Assembly (NCBI GenBank): GCA_023091665.1
Contig: JALJCQ010000030.1
Coordinates: 870,501 to 934,500 of the forward strand
Direction of reading: 5' to 3'
DNA: 64,000 bases
Source: Pythium myriotylum
Lineage: Eukaryota; Oomycota; Peronosporomycetes; Pythiales; Pythiaceae
The notes beneath the pieces are model-generated. The model was not told the origin of the DNA. It saw only the letters and a list, made by a program, of their open reading frames with translations, and did no database searches. This document shows, in pieces, positions 1 to 12,000 of this stretch; within the stretch, counting starts at the first letter, position 1; the number at the start of each line of letters is the position of its first letter. Position numbers and translations under genes: made by a program.

Positions 1-1
1 A

Positions 2-3000
2 CCCGTCGTTGACGAAGACGCAGACTGTGCCGAAGACCAAAAACTATTTAAAACCAAGACGAGCGAGCTGCGAATCGGATTCGAAAGTGACGAAATCGGG
101 AATGAAATCGAGATGCCAGTAGATCAACGAGCAAATGCAATGAACGGTAAGAACTTTCTGGCGCAGACAGCGAGCTTGTTCATAGAGATTCTGGACGGAG
201 TCTCGCTTTCAAGGATTGGTTCTGCTCGGGTCGATCTGGTTACGCTACTTAAGGGCCCTCAGGATCTCGACATTCGATTGATACCCCCCGAGAATGTAGA
301 CTATTACAAATATGTGGGATCGCTCGCACTTCACATTAACTGCACAGAAACCTCAACAGCAACAGTTCTGAAGTCGGAGCATGCACCCGAGGATGCCGTG
401 AAGGGCGTTAAGAGAAGCGCAGTCTGTGGCGCTACAGTTTGGTATGATATTCGTGAGACAACCGAGACAGTCTCATCTCCTCGATTTTCCAAGGCGAAAA
501 CGCTTAGCCGCATTGGCAGAAGACAACTGTTGCGCTCATCATTGACACCTACAGAGAATGCTCAGATCGATGCTTTCCATGCGGTGTTGGTCATAATCAT
601 GAAGCGAATTGTCAGTATTCTCAACGAAATCCGTCTTTTCGAAGACTTCGAGTCCCTGCCGATAGAAGACTTTCCCAAATTCCGCCATTCCCACGCAGTC
701 AACAGGGACATGAAGAGCGAATGGATTGGCCGTCCAATCAATGAAATCCCGTTGGAAATGCGCAAAACCATTGTGGAAAACCTAGAGTTAGAGCTGTTAG
801 ATATTTCAGCGAGTACGTGGGCACAGCCACCTCGTGCTGAAGGTACAGTCCTTTCTCGAGAAGAATGGCTAAAAGCGAGAAGTATTCGACAACAGGAACT
901 CCAGAAAGTGAATGGGTTCTTCATGCAAGATCGAGCAAGTGCCGTGGTGCTAAATATCCCGTGCTGCTTCACCGGAGAAGGAATGGTGTCGTGGATCTTA
1001 CGTGGTGCACCTGTTTTATGGAACGATGAGTGGATCAAGTACTGCCACGATGCACGCATGAAAGATTCCTGCAAACTGAACTGGAAAGACTCCAAGACTG
1101 TTCCTGATCTGTACGCATTAGATCCACCTCGTGTTGAGAAGACCGCATTGATCTGGCTGAATGCACTAAGTGATGTTGGTCACATAGAGAACATCTCGCC
1201 GTCATTGTCTGTTGGAGACGCGAACAAGAAGTTCTATCGAGTAGAAAGACGTCCTGATCGATTTTATCGACTTCGCGAAGTTGAGCGCTGGGTCCGGAAG
1301 GAACCGCTTTCAAAAAGCCTCTTCCCATTGGATCTCGTCGCTGAAGTGGATTGTTATCACCAGGTTGATGTCGTGCCGAAGGCACCGACGACAGTCTCTC
1401 CATCATCCTCACCGAAAAAGGGAAAATCTGTTCCCCCGCCACCTCCTTCTGTCATTGTTCTGTCAAAGGAAGATATCCTAGTTGCCCAGAAGCGAACCTA
1501 CGCCAAAAAACTCCTTGATCACGTTGAAGGAAAACTGGGTCTGCAGAACTCCCTTTCAGGAATACTTTTCTCGAATGAAGTGCAGAGAAGCTCACTGCTG
1601 AAACCTGTTGCAACGAAGACACAACAACTAGTTGCAGAGCAAGTACTCTGGGACTGGAAATACTGTCTTTTCATCCCTGAGAACAAGAAGATCTACGTCT
1701 ACGAGAGTGAGATATCGCCCACACCGGCAATCATACTTGATATGAACAGTAGTGCATGCCATACTTCGTACAACTTCACATATGAAGCAAAAGGTGGATG
1801 GTTTAATGTCGTCGGTGCCACGATTCTTCACGCATCCACCTTGATTGACGGCACAACAAAGTTTGTCCCGATTAGCGATTGGCTTCGCGACAAGCTTATG
1901 AAGGAGGCAGACGATGGTCAGCTCGTGTTTGAGTTCAAGACCTCAGATGCACAACTTTGGATTCAAGCATTTGTACGCGCCAATGTGCGTGTTGACATGA
2001 AACCTAACCAGCTCGTTGTCCTTAAGCGCCTGAACCCGACAGTTCTACAGCGAAAGTGCATCGATAACGTTGCTAACTTCAACCCGAACGACCTTGAAGG
2101 AAGCTTTCAGCGGATGCTGAACAAGTTCTTCCGCCACAGCGACTCTAACTCCCACCATGATCATGAAAAAAAGATGAGAGAACTGCGATCAAAAGTGCGG
2201 CGTGAAACAAAGAAAGTCGGATCGGTCGGTGATACCGTCATGGCCTATTACAAGAAAGGCCAACGACTCAACCCTGGACCAACAAATCCTCGTATGTTCA
2301 CTGAAGGCGCTCTCTATAGCGGAAGTATTGCTCACATTCGCACTCCATTTACCGACTCGAAATATCGTTTCAAAGATACTTACGACATCAAGAGTGCTCC
2401 TAAACAAATGCAGGAGCTATTAGCTCAGTACAAAGTAACTGACAAAGATTCGTGGCTTAGGTTGCCTGAGTGGAAGCGGGACGTTTTCTTACTTTACGAC
2501 ATCGAATATCGGCACGCCCATGAGATCATCAAAGAAGAGGGAATGCTTCGTGAACATGTCCGCACCAGCAATGGGGATTTGGACCCGTTGAAGGTTGAGG
2601 AACGATGCACTGATCTTAATGTTTGGTTCAAGCCCAGTGATTTGGAGGACTGTATTACTCGTCTCGTGACGCACACTGGTGCACGCAAGCCACTCGGCTG
2701 CTTGAAGATCCCTATCAAAACGGTATCTTCGCATCGCGTGATGGACGTCTGGTATCCACTTGCGCCAGAGAATGAAATGGTTCAGAAAGCGAAGCTCGGG
2801 CAGATTCGTGTGCAGCTTAGACTGACTCCAGTTGAGCATACTTTGCGAAGCAAGAAAATTCCTGCGATGTTGCTAGATGATGTCAAGGAAGCTGCTGCTG
2901 CCGCTGCAGCAGCGAAGCCCCTCGCAATAGCTGTCGCCGCAGCCACCAGCCCACTAAAGATGCTCAAGGACAAATTAAATAAATCGATGCGCCAACCATT

Positions 3001-6000
3001 GACCCCAACAGCCACGGGTGGATTTGTGATGTCCCGGGAGCGCTCGTTTATCACGATCAAGATTCACGAGGGCCGGAAATTAATCGTGGCGGATGTTAGG
3101 ACGAGTGACCCATACGTCAAACTCGTCTTGATTCGTGAAAAAGACAACAGAGAGCACGAAACCAAGCTGAAGACTGACATTAAGTACAGCACTCTAAGTC
3201 CCAAATGGAGCAACCAAGAGTTTGTGCTCGGAAAGACTGAGGACACCGTGCTGAGCGACAAGAAAGCTGTTCTACTTCGCATTATGGATCACGATCTAAC
3301 ATCATCAGATGATCAGATGGGGTGCCTCAAGATCGAATTTCAGCGTGACAAGTCTGGGTATATCAGTGGGCTGACTCTCATCCACGCCGACGAACGAGGT
3401 AACGAAACGAGTCGCCCTCTCCAACTCAACGATAAAATGTGTGCGGACATTGACGAGAAAATTTTGGCGGATGTCGGTATGTCTAAGACAGCTTATGCCA
3501 AAGGAAACAACCCAGCTATAGATGGTAAACTTGGAAAGCTACGATTTACAGTTCAAGTGACGCAGAACGACAATTTCGTCGATCCTAATGGTGTAAGCGC
3601 GGTTCAGATTGCAGCCCTCATGCGAAGCTTGGAGACAAAGTTCTCGCTCGAAGTCAACTTCAAAACGGTGAAAGTTGAGGGCGCAGTATTCTCTGCGGAT
3701 GAATGGAAGATGTATTCTCCAGTGTTTATCCCCAAAGCGGAAGGTGGTCAACGAATAAACTACGACGTGCTGACTGAAGATCTTGGGCACAATAACAAAC
3801 TCCAGCTGTCTGACTTGTTATCGTCTGCGTCGTCACCCTCCCAGTTGAAAGTTCTCGGTCGTACGTTTGACATGAGCCGTGTTACATACTTTGAAGTCGA
3901 ACTACGCCACGTAACAAGTGGCAAGGTCTTCACTGGGCGATTCGGCGAGGCGCTCAATTTGCGAGACCCACGCAAGTATAGCGCACTGGTAGACCAAGTT
4001 GTGACATTAGTCGACAAAGATAACAAGGATATCAGGGTAAAACTGGAAATCGACTTGCGGGTGGTTGCAATCCATCGTGCACAGCGTCTCAAGCGTCTCC
4101 TTGCAGAAACATTCCGCATTGTCGGCGTTGATTTCGACGTACGTCGTATCAACGATGACGAATCACCTGCGGGTTCAACCAGCGTTGACAATTTCTTGTG
4201 GGAAGTATGCAAGACTCATTTCGTACGGGGAAGGAACTTAATCCAAGAGCTCCTAGCGCAGCTTCATCGCATGGGGCAGTGCTCAAAGTTACACTGGAAG
4301 TTCACACCACAGCTTCTTGGGCTTCTATTGGAGCACGTTTTTGCATTTGGTGACCGAGATCGACTCACGTACGAAGACGCAGTCGCGCTGGATGCAATTC
4401 TTTCAAGGTGGTCACTTGTGCTGCAGCATCTAAATGTAGCGAAGACCCAGCTTGTTGGCCACCTTCACGGAAAAGAAACACCGCGACTGATTCATACGCT
4501 CATGAGCGAGTGCGACTGGACAGGCTTCGAGTTCGTTACTAGTCTGGCGTCATCGTCAGAAGGCAGCGGCGAACGGAATGACGGAGCACCTAAGGAGGTT
4601 CTTCTTCGGCAGGGATCAAAGGTGCACGCGAAGTTACCAGCGCGAATGCATGCTGGCGTTTCGGTGGATGTCAAGCTGTCTACTGGGCAGTTCGTCGGAG
4701 GTACGATCACAGCCGAGTACGGTGACGACACATTCGACGTCGCTTTTTGCACTAGTGCAAAGGTACTCGACAACGATGATGAGTATTTCTCTGACGACGA
4801 CGAACTGCCTCCTCTCAAGAAGGATCACAAAGTTTTCGTGTGCCCTCTCACACATAAGGTTGCAGCGTCGAGCATTGACAGCGAACTAAATTCGTATGCG
4901 GGACAGTGCAGACCAAGTCGAATTGGCCGTGTCGTGGACATCGATGGGTCCAGCCACCCTCGCGCACCATACAAGGTAGTCTTCGATGGAGACGATGAGT
5001 CTAAGGCTGTGCAGCTTCCTCGTGAATGGCTGGACTCCCACATCCAAGGTATTGTTGGTGAGTGCCTATTCTCTCAACTGGCCAAGGATGATTTCGTAGA
5101 AGTCTCAAAGGAGTCAAGTTCGAAGGATAGTATGTGCAGCACGCGACTTGGTCGAATTCTCAAGAATCATCGCAACGGGAAGTACGATGTTGAGTACCTC
5201 GATTCACTCGTAGACGACGAACAGTTATCCAGTGAGATTTTGCGCGGTAATGGCGGGGGTGTGAATAAGAGAGTGGAGAAAAAAGTTCCACGGTGTAGGT
5301 TGGTGCCGAAGAACAACGACGTTGTGTTGGAAGCAGAGATCCATCACGCTTACTTAGCACCCGCTCGAGATGACAACTCGAGATACATTGTATCTTACGA
5401 TATTCGACTCCGAAATGGAGATATTGTTGAAGGGGTAGCAAGAGATCAACTTCGTGCGCATGACGAAGCTTTTCCGTCTGATAGATGCATTCTAGCGTCG
5501 ATATTTTCAAGCTCGATGGAGATTGCGGATGACGGTAAGCCGACAAATGATGTAGCTGAGCGAATCAATGAGCTGTATGCCCACGACGAAGTAGTCAAGG
5601 TGTACTTGATGGTACCTGCGACGCCGAAGGAAATCTCTCTTCGTGATCGTGCAAGTGCGAGGTTGCTTCAGTCAAAGCTCAGAGTTCGTGATCCTTCTAA
5701 GCCACGCTTTGTTGAACAGTGTCATGGATACTCGACGACATTCTCAGATGCTGAAGCCGCAAAACTCGCACAAATCTTCGAGACATCTGCGGTGATTCGT
5801 GGCGATACAGCAACACTTAGCAATATGGATGCTTTTGACATCAGCCGTTGCGTATGCCTGTATATGGCTCCTCAGCCCCGGGTCGAGATACATGGGATGC
5901 TGCGGATTACCCCTGGGAAAAACAAGCAATCTTGGTCATTGTTCGACACATTGAACTGCCTAGCCTTGCAGAATCGCTCTCGCCTCGTCATACTCTTTCA

Positions 6001-9000
6001 GAAGCTTTTGCGATCGACTGCAAGTGTTCACGTCCCGCTCAATCGAAAAGAGCGTGTAGTGTTGATTAAAAGCGCTGAAGTTCTCGACTCCCAGCAACTC
6101 GATGTTGATTTCGCAATCGGCGTTCCTCACAAAAACGCCGATAGTCTTGAGCGTGCAGTAAGCGCGGCGTACAAAGATGCAACAGACATCTTGGAGAGAC
6201 TCGAGAGGTTCCACTTCTTGGTCGCTCACGGAGATTACGGCGGGCACGTTGATGACATAGATTGGATGTTTGAAGTTGACAAGACGGAGAGTGAAAGTGC
6301 TTTGATCCTGCAGGTTTTGGACCACAAAGGCAGAGACGCAAGCAAGCCTTCGCTCTCGCTGGAACTGTTGCCGCTTGATGACCAACGACTGAGCGTGCAC
6401 GATGTTAACGGAAAGGTGTGGGACTTGTGTCTCCCCATGGATCGGATACTTGTGGAGGCACAACTTCGCCGCTTCCTGGTGCCATTTCAAGATGCACGAA
6501 TCGCAGACAAAAAATCCCAGCCCGAAGTTGTCGAAGGGAAACCACTGCTGCAACAAGTCAATCGCACGAGTCGCCGCCACAGCCAGCTTCTCACAAACCC
6601 CACGAAGGTGCTCAAGGTAAGGAAGAGTGTTTCGTCTGGTAAATCATACCAAGTGCGCTTCCAAAGAGACCAAATGGAAGCTACCATCTCAGAGCAAGAC
6701 ATTAAACATGATTCGCTCAGTGTAATAGTCAAACAGGCAAGTGAACTGAAGTTGGACGAAAATGTCGGGAACAATGATTTCACGGTGGAGATTCTGCTCA
6801 AGTCATCAGACTTCCGACCTCAAATTGAGGGAGATGTTGCATTGAAGACCCCGTTTGGTGTCATGCTTACCGAGGCTGGTGAAATCAGTCGGGATTACCA
6901 GGGAAACTCTTACCCCCAGCGATCGACACAACGACTCGTGAAAGACAAGAGCTCAATGGACTGGATGGCACAGGAAAGCAGTTCTCCAATCATTTTTGGC
7001 CTGCCAGGAGTCGACCTAGAACGCGTTTCTGGTTTGACGGTTCGAGTGTGGACCAGAGATCGCTCCGTTCTCGTTGGAACAACCGAGATACCCATTGCAG
7101 ACGTCCCGATCACCAGGAGTGCCGACGACAAAAGGGCCAACAGAGGGAAGCAAACATCGATATTTTCTATTCTAACGAGAGGGAAAGACCCCATCTCAGA
7201 TACAGCGGCATCTTTGCCCCTATCGAACGAGCAGACCTTTAGTCTCTATCGATGGGAGCACCATCAGCATAACGCCGTGGGGAAGATCACACTGCAACTG
7301 GAGCGGACACAAGCAGTCAAAAGTGGTGACGTGGTATTAGCGAAGAGATTACTAAGCGATGCTGACGCGTGGAAGATATCCGAATACGAGTTGTTGGCTT
7401 TGACTCTGAAGCAGCACGACGACCATTTGATGCGGGGCTTGCTCGCAACGAGTTCGATCGTCCCTCATGGTGGGCTTAAACTCCTTCTTGATCCGATCGA
7501 ACAGGAGCTACAGCTGCAAAAGATTGCCAGTGTCATGCTTATCTCCCACGCTATGGAGCTGATCTATGCGACAAAGTCACAGCAAAACAGATTACCTCAA
7601 GCACTGCGTGACGGCACTACACCATTATCTTCACCTCGCATGCTTGACCACATCAAACAAGCGCTGAACGATACGAAATGGTTCATCGAGGACACTGCTG
7701 CAGAGTTTGGAATCCGCACGAGCGGAAAACGATTGCCCTGGTCGGCGGCTGACGCGAAGATGGACAGAAACGCGTCAAAGAAACAGTTAGTTGTGATGCG
7801 AGCGAACGTGATAAACTCAGTAACGCGTGTTCGTCGAACAATGCTGAAATTGTATGAAATGTACCGCCACCGATTAATTCCGACACTGCAGCAACTCTAC
7901 GAGATTGACGCAACTGGGAATAGGATTGACATCAAGAAAGGAGAGCAACTACTTGGATTCTTTGAGCAGGAAGTGGAGAGCTTAGACTATGAGGACCAAT
8001 GTGTGTTCCGTCGAGTCTACCAGCGAATTCGCCTGATCAAGATCGCGCAGGTTCTCCAAGAGATCATGCACACTTCGCTGATTGTCACTGTGATGAACTA
8101 TGACCACGCCATGGGTGACGACGAAATCGGTACCGCTTACATCCCTCTCATCGACTTGCTTGACAAAGTTGAGCACGACAACGGCTACGACCTCACCAAG
8201 AAGCGTCGAAGTGCCCGTGGCTATGGACAACCTGGCAGTCCTCTTAGCGTGGTTCAGTTTGCCTCATCGCCATCCCAAGGCAAGGTGCATCTGAGGATCA
8301 AGTTATCGTACTCAGAGAGTTCTCTTTTGGAAGAAGCAACGAGGATATTCAAGATAATGAAGGAAAAATATGTTATTCAGCACGAAGTCGCTCGCCGACG
8401 TATCAATGCTGCAGTTGTTCCAGCACAACGTCGGCGCTGGATGACGATCAAGGGTTACTTGGACGAGATCAAAGCTCAAGCCTCTAGCAAGCTTCACTGG
8501 GAGCGTACCCCAATCTTGCTCAGTCTGGTGTGGGATATCTTTATTCCGTCCCATAGTGACAGTCATCAGCAAGCTGATGACGATGATGAAAGGCATCTCG
8601 AGGGTCTCGCTCAGAAAGCCATTGAGTACCGCTCTGCTGTCGTCGAAGTTCACAACAGGTGGGCTAATCTACAGCCGCTTCTTGAAGAGCTAATCCAGAT
8701 TCAAGGCGCATCCCAAATCAATGCAACGCGGACACCCGAGCTACTCGAAAAGATATCAAGTTCTGTTGAAGGACTCGATTCTGTACTGAGCACTGCATAT
8801 GGTCAGGTCCTCCAGAAGTGGGTCAAATTGAAGCGAGCCCTGGATGAACTGGTTGAAATGAAGGAGCGTAAGAAGATACATTTAGGGCGAGCTCCACAGC
8901 TATTGAAAGACGTTGAGCGGTGGTGCAACAAGGGGCTAAACGAAGTGTACGCTGAGGCGGTTTCCGAAGTGCAGTTCCGGTGGATGGCAATTACGAGAAG

Positions 9001-12000
9001 CGACGGGCCGCTGAACGAACTTCGACTCACAGAGAAGAAGGGACTACACTGGCGGCGCACGCATGAACTTGTGTTGCTTCTGAATGAACAGTGCGAGGGG
9101 TTTGCAGAAGTCGATGCGAAGACGCTTGAGATTGTACAAAAACGTTGGGATCAGGTTCAAGAGTGGCTAAATGACGTTGTCCAAATGCAGGCTCAGCACA
9201 CGATTGACTGCGAAGCGACACCGTTCATTCTCAAGAAGATGCATCTCGTCGAGTCGAAATACAAATCAACTGGTTCAGCTAAACATGCGATCGCATTACA
9301 AAAGCGGATGATGTCTCCAGCGTCGTCTCCGAAGCGTGTCCGATCACCGTCACGAGCAAGTGACCACCGTGTTTCAGACCCTCCATCCCCAAGAATCCAA
9401 ACATCCTCTTCGGTGGGAAATGCATTCGAAGACCCAGTCGATGTCGAGATCGACGTTGATCGCTTAGAAGGTCTTGCTGAGTGGTATGCAATCGAAGAGT
9501 CCAAAAGAGAGTTAGAGCGTGTCCCATTCCATCGTATCACAACTGACTATGACCGCAATAACCGACTGAAGTACTCGCAGGATGGAAAAGACTCGCGACT
9601 CTTCATCACTCAAGAGGAGATGGCGTTTACGGCTCGGAACGTACGAGCGGCCCTTGTTGACCGCGGCGTAATCCCCCTTGCGGCGTCAGCAGATTTGGTG
9701 GATATGATGGCATCACCAAGGTCTCAAGGTGCGACCACGACAATATCGAAGGATCTCTTAGACGAGATCTCCCAATTGGAACAGTCCATCGAGAGTGTTG
9801 CCGCAGGTGATAACAGTTCATCTTCGGCACTGTACGTCAAGTGGAATCCCGAGCGCGTTGCTGAGCTGTACTTGGTTATCGAAAGCTTGGGCAAAAGCGA
9901 TTTGCTTTGGAAGATTGATCACGCAGTGAATACCAATCATGAAATCGAAGTGCCAAACTCGATGAACAAGCTTCTCTCAGAGATGAAAATTCGGCAGATC
10001 CAGACGACCGAGATTGATGATCTCATTCGAACTCTTCTCGTTACCATGCAGAAGGAAGAACTCACGAACATGGGGGTCGACGTTCCTCCGACGGCAAATT
10101 TTACGGCTGTGCTCTCACTCATGCATCGTCACCAGGTCAAAGATGTTGCATTGCCCGCAGATATCACCGAGATTCAGTCGCTGTTGCAGCGGTACCACTT
10201 GGACAAGAAGGGTGAGCCCGTGTACCTTCGTGGTATGCGCATTGGAACCCAAATGTGGAGTCCAGATGACAACCATGGAGCTGGGATCCACACATTAGCC
10301 CACGGAAAAGTCCCGAACACCAAGATCAACGTTGGATTGGGCATCGTAGATTCGAAGATCGAGCAGCTGCGGAAGGTGCTGCTGATAGAGGCTCTTCGAA
10401 AGCGAAATTCGCTCGTTAAAACCTTCCCCGTCGAGAGCAATATTCTATCCGAGGAAGAACTAGCCGAGTGCACGGAAGTTGACATGTCCGGTGACTACAT
10501 GACACTCATCGAAGAGTTCCAACAGCTTCTGATTCACGAATCGTACACTAAGCGGCTCTCAGAATATGCGGCTATGGACAGATGCGTGAGAGCACTGCTA
10601 GGCGTGTCAATCGACCAGATTGTGACGAAAGAGGACATTGCGAAAAAGTTACAAACTCTAGGAAGCCGCTTTCGTTTACCGCTTGAGGCATTCACGCGTG
10701 AGGAACTGTTGGAGGCGGCCAGTCGGGGTAAGATCCGTACACCGACAGAATCCATGCTCGCTCGCTGCCCGGTGGGCAAAAACGAGAAGGCCATGGCGTA
10801 CTACGCTGCTATAAGCCATGCTGCTCTTGTCTTCCAAGAGACTGTACGGTTTCGGGCTCGATTGGATCCGATCTCGACTCGTTTCGTCGATGCATTCCCT
10901 TTTGAACGTGCAAGCAGTGTCGACGGCATGTCAGTGCCTAAGAATCGTAGTCGTATGAGTTTCAAGGAATATGTTGTCGACTGGCTGCTTGGAAGTGAAG
11001 ACTCAGTCGTAAAAATTCAGCGACGGTTAGGGGCATACCATCGTCAGCGGCTTGAATGGGCCACAGCCGCCTTCACACTGCGCAACCGTTGGTATCATAG
11101 AGGCTTCGGTTGGTGCGACGATGCGACGAGGTGCGCTGGCGTCAAAGTGCTTCTACAGAAATTACTGCTCTTCGAAGCAGCTAACAAAATGCACATGGTC
11201 GAGACCGAGGCGTTGCTGAGCGAAGTGAACGACAAGTGCGTCAATCTGCGAACGCGAGAACGAGAGGCCAAAGAGAAACTCGAGCAGAGGTATGCAATCA
11301 ACCTCGAGAGACTCGAAAAACTCGTGATCCACGCCGAGAAATGCATGAACAACCGCAAAATCCATACCGAGGAAGCGCCAGCACTGTTGCACGCAATCGA
11401 GCAGGCCTGTGTGGTGCCGCAAGGTCTCCACGCTCTTCACAAACAGGCGTACCATGTCGTATCGACGCACTGGACCCGCCACCGTGCTCGGCTCTCGGAA
11501 CTCGTGCACATGCAGAAACAAGGAACGTTCAGCATCGAGCGAACGCCAGAGTTGCTCACAGCCATGGAGTTCCACACAGAGGGTATTGCCGGCGCCGAAG
11601 AGTTGAGCCTGGAGAAAGTCATGGCAACCGCTACTGCGAGCAGCACCCCGTTGGAGGTCCAACAGCGCTACGTGGACAAGAAAGTGGATGAAATCCGCCG
11701 CGGACAGCGCAAGCAGAGCAGCTCGCTGAGGCTTAATCTGGACGACCCCAACACCGAAAGGGATGTCGTGCTGGAGGAGCTGAAGGAAGCCGATGAGGAT
11801 AACAACAACAGCCAGTGGCAATCTTTGTCGCCGTCGAAACGGGAGGTGCACCCACTCTCCCCGCATGATAAGCTGACGTCGTGGAAAGTAGTGACGCCGC
11901 AGGCGACTTCAGCCGCACCGTCGATTGTGCTCGAAAAGAAACTCAGCGCAACAGAACAGCGCCGCAAATCGTCGATCGGCGACGAGCTGAAGGAGATGTT

